From Rhizobium hidalgonense (GTDB lineage: Bacteria; Pseudomonadota; Alphaproteobacteria; Rhizobiales; Rhizobiaceae): a stretch of 64,000 nucleotides of DNA. Below, piece by piece: positions 12,023 through 20,419 of this stretch (position 1 is the first letter of the stretch; each line of letters begins with the position of its first letter). The stretch spans positions 43,058 to 107,057 of the forward strand of contig NZ_LODW01000054.1 in NCBI RefSeq assembly GCF_002914525.1. The letters run 5' to 3'. The notes below the pieces were generated by a model. That model did no database searches and had not been told where the DNA came from. It worked only from the letters and a program-made list of their open reading frames with translations. The position numbers and the translations under genes were made by a program.

Positions 12023-12134
12023 GGTCGCTGTCCTGCTTCATCAAGCAGTTAGAGGATGTTGCTGAATCGAATTCAGAAACGTCTCAACATGGGTTTTAAG
12101 AGTTCCGATCCACGCCCATCGCGGAAGGGAGGCA

Positions 12135-12159
12135 ACCCCCAGATCAGCGATCTGGGGGT
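12135..12159 (-). terminator. Strong hairpin just after rpsR (attenuator or mRNA-end stabiliser)
   Basis: A perfect 11-bp stem, ACCCCCAGATC (12135-12145) with GATCTGGGGGT (12149-12159), has a 3-nt loop and begins 11 bp beyond the rpsR stop. No U-tract follows on the reverse strand (TTGCC instead), so it may act as a partial terminator or as a 3' stability element that lowers DUF2232/rplI expression relative to rpsF/rpsR. The role is inference. Confidence 0.5.
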
Positions 12160-12170
12160 CACATATTCGA

Positions 12171-12419
12171 TTAGGCTACGACGTAGGGCAGCAGGCCGAG
12201 GAAACGGGCGCGCTTGATCGCCTGGGCGAGTTCGCGCTGCTTCTTCTGTGAAACGGCCGTGATGCGCGACGGAACGATCTTGCCGCGCTCGGAAATGTAG
12301 CGCTGCAGCAGACGGACGTCCTTGTAGTCGATCCGCGGCGCGTTGGCGCCGGAGAACGGGCAGGTCTTGCGACGGCGATGGAACGGGCGGCGGACCGGAG
12401 CAGAGGAAGTTTCAGACAT
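12171..12419 (-). CDS. rpsR: 30S ribosomal protein S18
   Basis: S18 binds the 30S platform as a partner of S6. The 82-residue protein has the core [20 protein letters not shown] and [20 protein letters not shown], matching the family in length and motifs. The start is [13 protein letters not shown] at 12419, 14 bp after rpsF. It lies in the usual rpsF-rpsR pair. Confidence 0.98.
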   Translation of the reverse strand: MSETSSAPVRRPFHRRRKTCPFSGANAPRIDYKDVRLLQRYISERGKIVPSRITAVSQKKQRELAQAIKRARFLGLLPYVVA

Positions 12420-12433
12420 ATCTCAGATCTCCC

Positions 12434-12901
12434 TTATACACGGTCTTCGCGCGGACGGCGCGGACGGTCTTCGCGGTCGCCGAAGCCACCTTCACGCGGC
12501 GGACGCGGGCCACGGTCACGATCGCCGAAGCCGCCTTCACGCGGGCCACGGCCGCCTTCGCGCGGACGGTCGTCGCGGTCGCGCTTCTGCATCATGGCAG
12601 ACGGACCTTCTTCATGCTTCTCGACGGCGATCGTCATGTAGCGAAGAACGTCTTCGCTGATGCGCATCTGACGTTCCATTTCCTGGACGGCAGCAGCCGG
12701 TGCATCGATGTCCATCAGGGCATAGTGTGCCTTGCGGTTCTTCTTGATGCGGTAGGTGAGGGACTTGAGGCCCCAGTTCTCGATACGCCCGACTTTACCG
12801 CCGTTAGCTTCGATCACACCCTTGTACTGTTCTACGAGGGCATCGACCTGCTGAGCGGAAATATCCTGCCGGGCAAGGAATACATGTTCATAAAGAGCCA
12901 T
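12434..12901 (-). CDS. rpsF: 30S ribosomal protein S6 with repeated Arg/Glu/Gly tail
   Basis: S6 forms a dimer with S18 on the 30S platform. Residues 1-~105 are the normal S6 fold ([40 protein letters not shown]). The remaining ~50 residues are a low-complexity charged tail with repeats of PREGGFGDR type ([18 protein letters not shown], then [16 protein letters not shown]). This makes it 155 residues against 95-135 in most bacteria. The tail is encoded by imperfect direct DNA repeats (12440-12580). It is first in the operon, behind a ~220-nt leader. Confidence 0.97.
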   Translation of the reverse strand: MALYEHVFLARQDISAQQVDALVEQYKGVIEANGGKVGRIENWGLKSLTYRIKKNRKAHYALMDIDAPAAAVQEMERQMRISEDVLRYMTIAVEKHEEGPSAMMQKRDRDDRPREGGRGPREGGFGDRDRGPRPPREGGFGDREDRPRRPREDRV

Positions 12902-13121
12902 GACAGCTTTGCCTTTCTTGCGTTTGGTTCAACCCGATATTCGGCGGCTAAGCCTCAACGACTGCTCCTGATTGGGCGGACCCAGGCAAGAAAGCGTTTT
13001 CCGAGACGGTCGAGAGCGGAGACACGGGAGGCTGGAACGCTTCCGTTCCGAACGATTTCCAAGAGGAAACCGGCCCTCCGTTCAGCCACCAGCCAGAGGA
13101 CCGGGTTAACGAACAGGGCGG
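12902..13121 (-). promoter_or_regulatory. Long 5' leader of the rpsF operon
   Basis: From the candidate promoter to the rpsF ATG there are about 215 nt with no supported reading frame. In many bacteria an S6:S18-binding RNA in the rpsF leader autoregulates the operon. The length fits such a leader, but I could not recognise the conserved fold by eye, so autoregulation is inference. Confidence 0.35.
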
Positions 13122-13149
13122 CTTATACGGATTTTTCGCGGGAAGGCAA
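13122..13149 (-). promoter_or_regulatory. Candidate sigma-70 promoter of the rpsF operon
   Basis: On the reverse strand TTGCCT (13149-13144) and TATAAG (13127-13122) are separated by 16 bp, close to the alphaproteobacterial housekeeping consensus. The site is between the aldo/keto reductase end and rpsF, where the ribosomal operon promoter is needed. Confidence 0.55.
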
Positions 13150-13167
13150 GCCCAATCGGACATGCGA

Positions 13168-13198
13168 GCCCGACGCAGACCGATCGGCAGCGTCGGGC
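13168..13198 (-). terminator. Hairpin downstream of the aldo/keto reductase gene
   Basis: A perfect 9-bp stem, GCCCGACGC (13168-13176) with GCGTCGGGC (13190-13198) and a 13-nt loop, lies 20 bp after the reductase stop. There is no U-run after it on the reverse strand, so termination is plausible rather than clear. It would insulate the rpsF promoter immediately downstream. Confidence 0.4.
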
Positions 13199-13217
13199 CT
13201 GGACGAGAGGGACAGGG

Positions 13218-14261
13218 TCAGAGCGTCAGCGGATACTGCCGGTGCACCTTGGCGATCTCCGCTAAGACCTCGTCCGAAAGCCTCAGGTCGGCCGCGCCGA
13301 TATCGACTTTCAGCTGCTCCATCGTGGTTGCGCCGATGATGGCCGAGGCCATGAAGGGCCTGGACAGGCAGAAGGCGAGCGCCATGGCGGCCGGGTCGAG
13401 GCCGTATTTGCGTGCGATCTCCAGATAGGCCTTGGTCGCCGGCTCCTGCAACGGCTGCAGGCGACCGCCGATATCGTGGTTGATCGAGCCGCGCGAGCCC
13501 TTCGGCCTCTGACCATCGACATATTTGCCGGACAAGATGCCGCCGGCAAGCGGCGAATAGGCGAGCAGCCCGACATCCTCGTGATGCGAGAGCTCGGCGA
13601 GATCGAGGTCGAAATGGCGATAGAGCAGATTATATTCGTTCTGGACGCTGGCAACGCGCGGCAGGCTCTTCTGTTCAGACAGTGTCAGGTATTTCTGGAT
13701 GCCCCAGCTGGTTTCGTTGGAAAGGCCGATCGCCCGGATCTTGCCTTCCTTCACCAGTGCGCCGAGCGTTTCCAGGATGTCGAGCATATTGGCGACGGCC
13801 TTGTCGCGATCCTGGTTGAACGGATTGTAGCCCCAATTCTGGCGGAAATGGAAATGGCCGCGGTTCGGCCAGTGGACCTGGTAGAGATCGACATAATCGG
13901 TCCGCAGCCGCTTGAGGCTAGCCTCAAGCGCCAGCCGGATATTCCTCGCATCCGCACCTTCGCCGCCGCGCAAATAATCGCGGCCGCGTCCGGCGACCTT
14001 GGTGGCAAGCGCGATATCTCCGCGCTTGCCTGATTTTTCGAACCAGCTGCCGATATAGTCTTCGGTCCAGCCCTGTGTTTCCGGCGAAACCGGTGTTGTG
14101 GGATAAAGTTCGGCAGTATCGAAGAAATTGACGCCCTTTTCGACGGCGTAATCCATCTGCGCATGCGCGTCGGTTTCGCTGTTTTGCGAACCCCAGGTCA
14201 TGGTGCCAAGGCAGATTTCTGAAACGGAAATGTCGGTGCGGCCGAGTGACTTGTACTTCAT
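13218..14261 (-). CDS. Aldo/keto reductase (Tas/MgrA-like)
   Basis: This NADP(H)-dependent TIM-barrel oxidoreductase reads MKYKSLGRTDISVSEICLGT from ATG 14261 (347 residues); the frame stays open upstream, but the leading stretch is not family-like. It has the catalytic Asp/Tyr region (NFFDTAELYP), the Lys/His barrel positions (IALATKVAGR; DLYQVHWPNR), and the YSPLAGGILSGKY and SAIIGATTMEQL cofactor-binding end. The QGWTEDYIGSW insert and overall layout resemble Tas of E. coli. A 19-bp tandem repeat lies in its leader. The natural substrate is unknown. Confidence 0.93.
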   Translation of the reverse strand: MKYKSLGRTDISVSEICLGTMTWGSQNSETDAHAQMDYAVEKGVNFFDTAELYPTTPVSPETQGWTEDYIGSWFEKSGKRGDIALATKVAGRGRDYLRGGEGADARNIRLALEASLKRLRTDYVDLYQVHWPNRGHFHFRQNWGYNPFNQDRDKAVANMLDILETLGALVKEGKIRAIGLSNETSWGIQKYLTLSEQKSLPRVASVQNEYNLLYRHFDLDLAELSHHEDVGLLAYSPLAGGILSGKYVDGQRPKGSRGSINHDIGGRLQPLQEPATKAYLEIARKYGLDPAAMALAFCLSRPFMASAIIGATTMEQLKVDIGAADLRLSDEVLAEIAKVHRQYPLTL

Positions 14262-14278
14262 GAGAAAACCTTGGGAGA

Positions 14279-14316
14279 GAGCTGAAGCCTTGTGAAGGAG
14301 CTGAAGCCTTGGGAAG
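14279..14316. repeat. 19-bp tandem duplication in the reductase leader
   Basis: GAGCTGAAGCCTTGTGAAG (14279-14297) is followed immediately by GAGCTGAAGCCTTGGGAAG (14298-14316), 18 of 19 identical. A third degenerate unit runs up to the start codon of the minus-strand reductase. On the mRNA sense each unit carries AAGG, the core of the Shine-Dalgarno used 7 nt before the ATG. Confidence 0.75.
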
Positions 14317-14493
14317 GACCGGGCAAATCTAGGCCGGATTTGGCGGAGCGCAAGAGTAAAAACCGGGCTTTTGTGCGTGCGCGACAGGCTTTGCCGAGAA
14401 TGAGCCGCCACTTGACTCTGCCGGAAAGAATGTCAATTGGAGGCAAAACAGCCTCAAGGGGCGCAATCAGCGGCAAGAGCCAGGGACACGAGA

Positions 14494-15438
14494 ATGACCA
14501 TTGCTTTCACTTTTCCCGGTCAGGGCAGTCAGGCCGTCGGCATGGGCAAGGATCTCGCCGAGAACTTCGCCGAAGCCCGCGCCGTTTTCCAAGAGGTCGA
14601 TGAGGCGCTCGGTGAAAAGCTTTCTCATGTCATGTTCAACGGTCCCGAGGATACCTTGACCTTGACGGCGAACGCCCAGCCGGCGCTGATGGCCGTCTCG
14701 ATCGCCATTATCCGCATTCTCCAGGCCAAGGGGCTCGATCTGAAGTCCAAGGTCGCCTATGTCGCCGGCCATTCGCTTGGTGAATATTCGGCCCTTTGCG
14801 CCGCCGGCACGTTCTCGCTCGCTGACACGGCGCGGCTGCTGCGCATCCGCGGCAATGCCATGCAGGCGGCCGTGCCCGTCGGCGTCGGCGCCATGGCAGC
14901 GATCATCGGCCTCGAACATGCCGACGTCATCGCCGTCTGCCAGGAAGCGGCCGCCACCGGCGCCTGCCAGATCGCCAACGACAATGGAGGCGGCCAGATC
15001 GTCATCTCGGGCGAGAAGGCAGCCGTCGAAAAGGCCGCCGGCCTGGCAACCGACAAGGGCGCCAAGCGCGCCATCCTGCTGCCGGTCTCCGCCCCCTTCC
15101 ATTCCAAGCTGATGGCGCCTGCTGCCGAGGCCATGCGCGAAGCGCTGGCAAAGGTCGCCAAGTCCGATCCCGTTGTGCCCCTGATCGCAAATGTCCGCGC
15201 CGCGCCGGTGACCACGGCCGACGAGATCGTCAACTTGCTGGTCGAGCAGGTGACCGGCCAAGTCCGCTGGCGCGAGACGGTGGAATGGTTCGCCGGAAAC
15301 GGTGTCGCCACGCTTTATGAACTCGGCTCCGGCAAGGTGCTGACCGGCCTTGCGCGGCGCATCGACAAGACGATCAACGGCATCTCCGTCAACGGTCCGG
15401 CGGATATCGACGCGGCCGTCGCCGCCCTCATGGCCTGA
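14494..15438 (+). CDS. fabD: Malonyl-CoA:ACP transacylase
   Basis: FabD loads malonyl groups onto ACP for fatty-acid elongation in the cytoplasm. The start is ATG 14494 (MTIAFTFPGQGSQAVGMGKD); the frame extends upstream, but the family begins here. It is 314 residues, with the N-terminal oxyanion motif FPGQGSQ, catalytic Ser94 in GHSLGEYSA, and the catalytic His in VSAPFHSKLM. It heads the plus-strand fatty-acid cluster, 38 bp before fabG. Confidence 0.98.
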   Translation: MTIAFTFPGQGSQAVGMGKDLAENFAEARAVFQEVDEALGEKLSHVMFNGPEDTLTLTANAQPALMAVSIAIIRILQAKGLDLKSKVAYVAGHSLGEYSALCAAGTFSLADTARLLRIRGNAMQAAVPVGVGAMAAIIGLEHADVIAVCQEAAATGACQIANDNGGGQIVISGEKAAVEKAAGLATDKGAKRAILLPVSAPFHSKLMAPAAEAMREALAKVAKSDPVVPLIANVRAAPVTTADEIVNLLVEQVTGQVRWRETVEWFAGNGVATLYELGSGKVLTGLARRIDKTINGISVNGPADIDAAVAALMA

Positions 15439-15476
15439 TTGGTATTTCCAGATATCCAGATATAAGGAACGTTTCC

Positions 15477-16214
15477 ATGTTCGATCTTTCTGGCCGCAAG
15501 GCTCTCGTCACCGGCGCATCGGGCGGTATCGGCGAGGAAATCGCCCGCCTTCTCCATAAGCAGGGCGCCATCGTCGGCCTGCACGGCACCCGCGTCGAGA
15601 AGCTGGAAGCGTTGGCCGCCGAGCTTGGCGAGCGCGTCAAGATCTTCCCAGCAAACCTTTCCGACCGCGATGAGGTCAAGGCGCTCGGCCAGAAGGCCGA
15701 GGCCGAGCTCGAAGGCGTCGATATTCTGGTCAACAATGCCGGCATCACCAAGGACGGCCTGTTCGTGCGCATGAGCGACGAGGATTGGGACGCCGTTCTC
15801 GAAGTGAACCTGACGTCGACCTTCCGGCTGACGCGCGAATTGACGCATCCGATGATGCGCCGCCGCTATGGTCGCATCATCAACATCACCTCGATCGTCG
15901 GCGTCACCGGCAATCCGGGCCAAGCCAATTACTGCGCTTCCAAGGCCGGCATGATCGGCTTCACCAAGTCGCTCGCGCAGGAAATCGCCACCCGCAACGT
16001 GACGGTCAACTGCGTGGCGCCCGGCTTTATCGAAAGCGCCATGACCGGCAAGCTGAACGACAAGCAGAAGGAAGCGATCATGGGGGCGATCCCGATGAAG
16101 CGCATGGGCACGGGCGGCGAGGTTGCTTCGGCGGTCGCTTATCTTGCATCCTCCGAGGCCGCCTATATGACGGGCCAGACGCTGCACGTAAACGGCGGCA
16201 TGGCGATGATCTGA
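15477..16214 (+). CDS. fabG: 3-oxoacyl-ACP reductase
   Basis: FabG reduces beta-ketoacyl-ACP with NADPH. It is a 245-residue SDR with TGASGGIG near residues 12-19, the LVNNAG motif, catalytic Ser in NITSIVGVTGNPG, YCASKAG for the Tyr/Lys pair, and the NCVAPGFIES and GQTLHVNGGMAM motifs typical of FabG. An AAGGAA Shine-Dalgarno precedes ATG 15477. It sits between fabD and acpP. Confidence 0.97.
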   Translation: MFDLSGRKALVTGASGGIGEEIARLLHKQGAIVGLHGTRVEKLEALAAELGERVKIFPANLSDRDEVKALGQKAEAELEGVDILVNNAGITKDGLFVRMSDEDWDAVLEVNLTSTFRLTRELTHPMMRRRYGRIINITSIVGVTGNPGQANYCASKAGMIGFTKSLAQEIATRNVTVNCVAPGFIESAMTGKLNDKQKEAIMGAIPMKRMGTGGEVASAVAYLASSEAAYMTGQTLHVNGGMAMI

Positions 16215-16251
16215 AACGACAAACCGCTGGCATGGGAAGTTTTCCGCCAAT

Positions 16252-16338
16252 AGCATGTTGAGCAATCACGAACCGTTGATTTTCTCGCTTTGCGGCAGAC
16301 CTAAAGCATGTTAAGCGGGCCAATGACTGTCAACAGTC
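16252..16338 (+). promoter_or_regulatory. Candidate acpP promoter with flanking direct repeats and a small palindrome
   Basis: In the 287-bp fabG-acpP gap, AGCATGTTGAGC (16252-16263) recurs as AGCATGTTAAGC (16305-16316). Between them are TTGATT (16276-16281) and, 17 bp later, ACCTAA (16299-16304), a weak sigma-70-like pair. GACTGT-CA-ACAGTC (16325-16338) follows. Highly expressed acpP usually has its own promoter, which this may be. Confidence 0.35.
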
Positions 16339-16501
16339 GTCCCGAGAAAGCAGACGGACCGGCGGGCTTTTCGCAAGCCTGGGACCTCTCTGAAGCCGGG
16401 TAAACGAGTTTGCCGAGGATGTCTGAAAACATCGCAGGCTGAAACAGGGTAGGGGTGCCGCAACGGCATTCCGATCAGGACATAAGGTCGAGGAAACCGA
16501 C

Positions 16502-16738
16502 ATGAGCGATATCGCAGAACGCGTAAAGAAAATTGTTATTGATCATCTTGGCGTCGATGCCGACAAGGTCGTCGAGAGCGCCAGCTTTATCGACGATCTG
16601 GGCGCTGACTCGCTCGACACGGTCGAACTTGTCATGGCTTTCGAAGAAGAATTCGGCGTTGAAATTCCTGACGACGCTGCCGACTCGATCCTGACGGTCG
16701 GCGATGCAGTGAAGTTTATCGAGAAGGCCCAGGCCTGA
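16502..16738 (+). CDS. acpP: Acyl carrier protein
   Basis: This is the 78-residue acidic carrier of growing acyl chains. The phosphopantetheine attachment Ser37 lies in [11 protein letters not shown], and the four-helix pattern is complete ([34 protein letters not shown]). A GAGGAAA Shine-Dalgarno precedes it. It is followed 15 bp later by a strong terminator, so most acpP transcripts probably end before fabF. Confidence 0.99.
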   Translation: MSDIAERVKKIVIDHLGVDADKVVESASFIDDLGADSLDTVELVMAFEEEFGVEIPDDAADSILTVGDAVKFIEKAQA

Positions 16739-16753
16739 TTCTGTAATTTTGAG

Positions 16754-16786
16754 AAAGGGCGGGCCTGGAGTCCGCCCTTTTCTTTT
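16754..16786 (+). terminator. Rho-independent terminator after acpP
   Basis: A perfect 9-bp stem, AAAGGGCGG (16754-16762) with CCGCCCTTT (16772-16780), is followed by TCTTTTC. It separates acpP from fabF and probably makes acpP mRNA much more abundant than the fabF message. Confidence 0.85.
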
Positions 16787-16831
16787 CGGCATATTTCTCC
16801 ATAGAACATAAGAGACGGGGGAAAGCACGCG

Positions 16832-18094
16832 ATGAGACGTGTCGTCATAACGGGTACCGGCATGGTATCACCCTTGGGATGCGGAACCGAGGTGACATGG
16901 TCCCGGCTGCTTGCCGGCCAGAACGGCGCCCGCCTCGTCACCGAATTCGAGGTCGACGATCTTCCCGCCAAGATTGCCTGCCGTATTCCCATCGGCGACG
17001 GCACCGACGGCACCTTCAACGTCGATCAGTGGATGGAGCCGAAGGAGCAGCGCAAGGTCGATCCCTTCATCATCTACGGCATGGCCGCCGCCGATATGGC
17101 GCTTGCCGATGCCGGCTGGCATCCTAAGACCGATGAGGACCAGATCGCCACCGGTGTGCTGATCGGCTCCGGCATCGGCGGCATCGAAGGCATCGTCGAG
17201 GCAGGATATACCCTGCGCGACAAGGGCCCGCGCCGCATTTCCCCCTTCTTCATTCCCGGCCGCCTGATCAACCTCGTCTCCGGCCAAGTCTCGATCCGCC
17301 ACAAGCTGCGCGGACCCAATCATTCAGTCGTCACCGCCTGCTCGACAGGCGCGCATGCGATCGGTGATGCCGCGCGGCTGATCGCGCTTGGTGACGCCGA
17401 CGTCATGGTCGCCGGCGGAACAGAATCTCCCGTCAGCCGCATTTCGCTCGCCGGTTTTGCCGCCTGCAAGGCGCTGTCGACCCAGCACAATGACGACCCG
17501 CAGAAGGCTTCGCGCCCCTATGACCGCGACCGTGACGGTTTCGTTATGGGCGAGGGCGCCGGCATCGTCGTGCTCGAGGAACTGGAACACGCCAAGGCGC
17601 GCGGTGCCAGAATCTACGCCGAAATCGTCGGCTACGGCCTGTCGGGCGACGCGTATCACATCACCGCGCCGTCCGAAGACGGCGAGGGCGCCGGTCGCTG
17701 CATGGCGATGGCGCTGAAGCGGGCCGGGCTGACGCCGGCCGATATCGATTACATCAACGCCCACGGTACCTCGACCATGGCCGACACGATCGAGCTCGGC
17801 GCCGTCGAGCGGTTGGTCGGCAATGCGGCGTCGAAGATCTCCATGTCCTCGACCAAATCGGCGACCGGACACCTTCTCGGTGCCGCCGGCGCGATCGAGG
17901 CGATCTTCACCACGCTTGCCATCCGTGACAATGTCGCGCCGCCAACGCTTAATCTCGACAACCCCGAGCGCGAAACGGCGATCGATCTTGTTCCGCACAA
18001 AGCGCGCGAGCGAGAAATCAATGTGGCGCTGTCCAACTCGTTCGGATTCGGCGGCACGAACGCGTCGCTCGTTCTGCGCCGTTACGCGCAATAA
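16832..18094 (+). CDS. fabF: 3-oxoacyl-ACP synthase II
   Basis: FabF condenses malonyl-ACP with acyl-ACP. The 420-residue thiolase-fold protein has catalytic Cys170 (VVTACSTGAHA) and His residues in NAHGTSTMADTIE and SATGHLLGAAGA, and ends with NSFGFGGTNASL. GGGGAAAG precedes ATG 16832. It is about 94 bp after acpP, behind the acpP terminator, and upstream of mltG. Confidence 0.98.
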   Translation: MRRVVITGTGMVSPLGCGTEVTWSRLLAGQNGARLVTEFEVDDLPAKIACRIPIGDGTDGTFNVDQWMEPKEQRKVDPFIIYGMAAADMALADAGWHPKTDEDQIATGVLIGSGIGGIEGIVEAGYTLRDKGPRRISPFFIPGRLINLVSGQVSIRHKLRGPNHSVVTACSTGAHAIGDAARLIALGDADVMVAGGTESPVSRISLAGFAACKALSTQHNDDPQKASRPYDRDRDGFVMGEGAGIVVLEELEHAKARGARIYAEIVGYGLSGDAYHITAPSEDGEGAGRCMAMALKRAGLTPADIDYINAHGTSTMADTIELGAVERLVGNAASKISMSSTKSATGHLLGAAGAIEAIFTTLAIRDNVAPPTLNLDNPERETAIDLVPHKAREREINVALSNSFGFGGTNASLVLRRYAQ

Positions 18095-18271
18095 GAGACA
18101 TGCGCGCGGTGTAACGGGTGTCCCTTACGCCGGCCGGTCCTCGCAGTTGCTTAGAAGAGCGTGCGGGAGCATAACGACCAGCAACGGCGCCGTTGAGCGG
18201 CGGCAGAACCTGCTTTTGCCGCATTGCTTCGCGAAATAGCGAAGTGAGGGTCAAGTTTTAGAGGATTGCCG

Positions 18272-19510
18272 GTGAGCGATACGACGAACCAGAGCAACGA
18301 TACCCCGCAGGGCGAGAACGGCCGGCAAGGGCAGAAGGGACCGATCATCCCGAAGTCGCCGAGCGAGGCCCTGCGTCCGGAGCGCGTTCCGGAGCCGCCG
18401 AAACGGTCCAAGAAAGCCCGCGGCCAGGTCGTTCTTTTCCTGAACTTCATCATGACGATGGCGGTGCTGGTTTGCGTCGTTGCCGTCATCGGCTTCTACT
18501 ACGCCACATCGACCTATCGGAACCCCGGTCCGCTGCAGACCAACACCAATTTCATCATCCGCAATGGCGCCGGTCTCGCAGAAATTGCCACGAACCTCGA
18601 GCGCAACGCGATCATCAGCGATGCCCGCATTTTCCGCTATCTCACGGCAACGCATCTTTCTGCCGGTGAGAGCCTGAAGGCCGGTGAATATGAGATCAAG
18701 GCCAGGGCCTCCATGAGCGATATCATGGAGCTGCTGAAATCGGGCAAATCAATTCTCTATTCCGTTTCCTTCCCCGAGGGACTGACGGTCCGCCAGATGT
18801 TCAACCGCATGCTGGAAGACAAGGTGCTGGAAGGCGATCTGCCGGCCGCCCTGCCGGCCGAGGGCAGCCTGCGCCCGGATACCTACAAGTTTTCGCGCGG
18901 CACCAGGCGCTCGGAAATCATCCAGCAGATGGCGGCGGCACAGCAGAAAATCGTCGATCAGATCTGGGACAAGCGCGACGCCTCGCTGCCGCTGCGATCC
19001 AAGGAAGAATTCGTGACGCTCGCCTCGATCGTCGAAAAGGAAACTGGCGTAGCCGACGAACGTGCCCATGTCGCCTCGGTTTTCTTGAACCGGCTCGGCA
19101 AGGGCATGCGCCTGCAGTCCGATCCGACCATTATTTACGGTCTTTTCGGCGGCGACGGCAAACCCGCCGACCGGCCGATCTACCAGTCGGACCTGAAGCG
19201 GGACACGCCATACAACACCTATGTCATCAAGGGCCTGCCGCCGACGCCGATCGCCAATCCCGGCAAGGATGCGCTCGAAGCTGTCGCCAATCCCTGGAAG
19301 ACGCAGGATCTCTATTTCGTCGCCGATGGCACCGGTGGCCATGTTTTCGCCGCGACGCTCGAGGAGCACAATGCCAACGTCAAGCGTTGGCGCAAGCTCG
19401 AGGCAGACAAGGGCTCGGATCCCAACATCGCCGTCGACGGTCAGCCGGAAGAGCAGCCGGCGGATGACGGTGCTGCCGTCGCGCCGCCGAAGAAAAAGAA
19501 GATCAACTGA
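18272..19510 (+). CDS. mltG: Endolytic murein transglycosylase MltG (YceG family)
   Basis: MltG cleaves nascent glycan strands and is thought to end peptidoglycan polymerisation. I prefer the GTG start at 18272 (VSDTTNQSND), with GAGG 7 nt upstream; a TTG two codons earlier lacks spacing. There is a ~50-residue basic cytoplasmic N-terminus, one membrane segment (~52-78), a LysM-like part, and the YceG catalytic region with Glu in LASIVEKETGVADE and the LQSDPTIIYGL motif. The end is KKKKIN, a lysine-rich tail. The order fabF-mltG-yicC-gmk is typical of rhizobia. Confidence 0.93.
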   Translation: MSDTTNQSNDTPQGENGRQGQKGPIIPKSPSEALRPERVPEPPKRSKKARGQVVLFLNFIMTMAVLVCVVAVIGFYYATSTYRNPGPLQTNTNFIIRNGAGLAEIATNLERNAIISDARIFRYLTATHLSAGESLKAGEYEIKARASMSDIMELLKSGKSILYSVSFPEGLTVRQMFNRMLEDKVLEGDLPAALPAEGSLRPDTYKFSRGTRRSEIIQQMAAAQQKIVDQIWDKRDASLPLRSKEEFVTLASIVEKETGVADERAHVASVFLNRLGKGMRLQSDPTIIYGLFGGDGKPADRPIYQSDLKRDTPYNTYVIKGLPPTPIANPGKDALEAVANPWKTQDLYFVADGTGGHVFAATLEEHNANVKRWRKLEADKGSDPNIAVDGQPEEQPADDGAAVAPPKKKKIN

Positions 19511-19528
19511 CAACTTCTGGAGGCTCGT

Positions 19529-20416
19529 ATGGCTTTGCAATCCATGACCGGTTTTGCGCGACGCGAGGGAACGAGCGGCCGCTGGCGCTGGGCATGGGAA
19601 CTGCGTTCGGTCAACGGCAAGGGCCTCGACTTGCGGCTGCGCCTGCCGCCCGGCCTCGAGCGCATGGAGGCGGACGTCCGCCGCGTTGCCGGCGAAAGCT
19701 TCAGCCGCGGCAACCTGCAGGCCTCGCTCTCCGTCACCGCCGACGAGAACCGCTTCGAGGCTGTGTTGAATAAGCAGGCACTCGCTGCCGTGCTTGCTAT
19801 GCACGAGCAATTGGAAGGGATAATCGATCCGTCGCCGCTGAAGCTCGATACCCTGCTTCTGGTGCGCGGCATCGTGGAATTCCGCGAAAGCGAGGATGGC
19901 GAGGAAGCGCTTGCCGCCCGTGATGCGGAAATCGCTGCCGGCCTGTTGGCAGCCCTTGCCGATCTCAGAGCGATGCGGGAGCAGGAAGGGGCGGCGCTGA
20001 CCCGCATTCTGCTCGACCATATCGCGACGATCGAAGGCCTGACGCGGACGATCGAGGCTGATCCCTCACGTTCGCCGCAGGAGATCGCCGCGCGGCTTGC
20101 CGCGCAGGTCGCCTTGCTGATGGACGGCATGGCCGCGCTCGATCGCGACAGGCTGCATGCCGAAGCCGCATTGCTGGCGACCAAGGCGGATCTGCGCGAG
20201 GAAATCGATCGTCTAAAGGCGCATGTCGCCGCGGCGCGCGATCTCCTGGTGAAAGATGGTCCGGCCGGCCGCCGGCTGGACTTCCTTGCACAGGAATTTA
20301 ACCGCGAATCGAATACCATCTGCTCGAAGTCGAATGCCTCGGCGGTCACCGCCGCGGGCATCGAGTTGAAAGTCGTCATCGACCAGTTCCGCGAGCAGGT
20401 CCAGAATTTGGAGTAA
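19529..20416 (+). CDS. YicC/YloC family endoribonuclease
   Basis: The 295-residue protein begins MALQSMTGFARREGTSG, the YicC N-terminal signature, and ends with the DUF1732 region (LDFLAQEFNRESNTICSKSN and EQVQNLE). Family members YicC/YloC have been shown to cleave RNA; the role in rhizobia is unproven. TGGAGG precedes the ATG, and gmk starts 3 bp after its stop, so the two are tightly coupled, as in many bacteria. Confidence 0.93.
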   Translation: MALQSMTGFARREGTSGRWRWAWELRSVNGKGLDLRLRLPPGLERMEADVRRVAGESFSRGNLQASLSVTADENRFEAVLNKQALAAVLAMHEQLEGIIDPSPLKLDTLLLVRGIVEFRESEDGEEALAARDAEIAAGLLAALADLRAMREQEGAALTRILLDHIATIEGLTRTIEADPSRSPQEIAARLAAQVALLMDGMAALDRDRLHAEAALLATKADLREEIDRLKAHVAAARDLLVKDGPAGRRLDFLAQEFNRESNTICSKSNASAVTAAGIELKVVIDQFREQVQNLE

Positions 20417-20419
20417 GAC

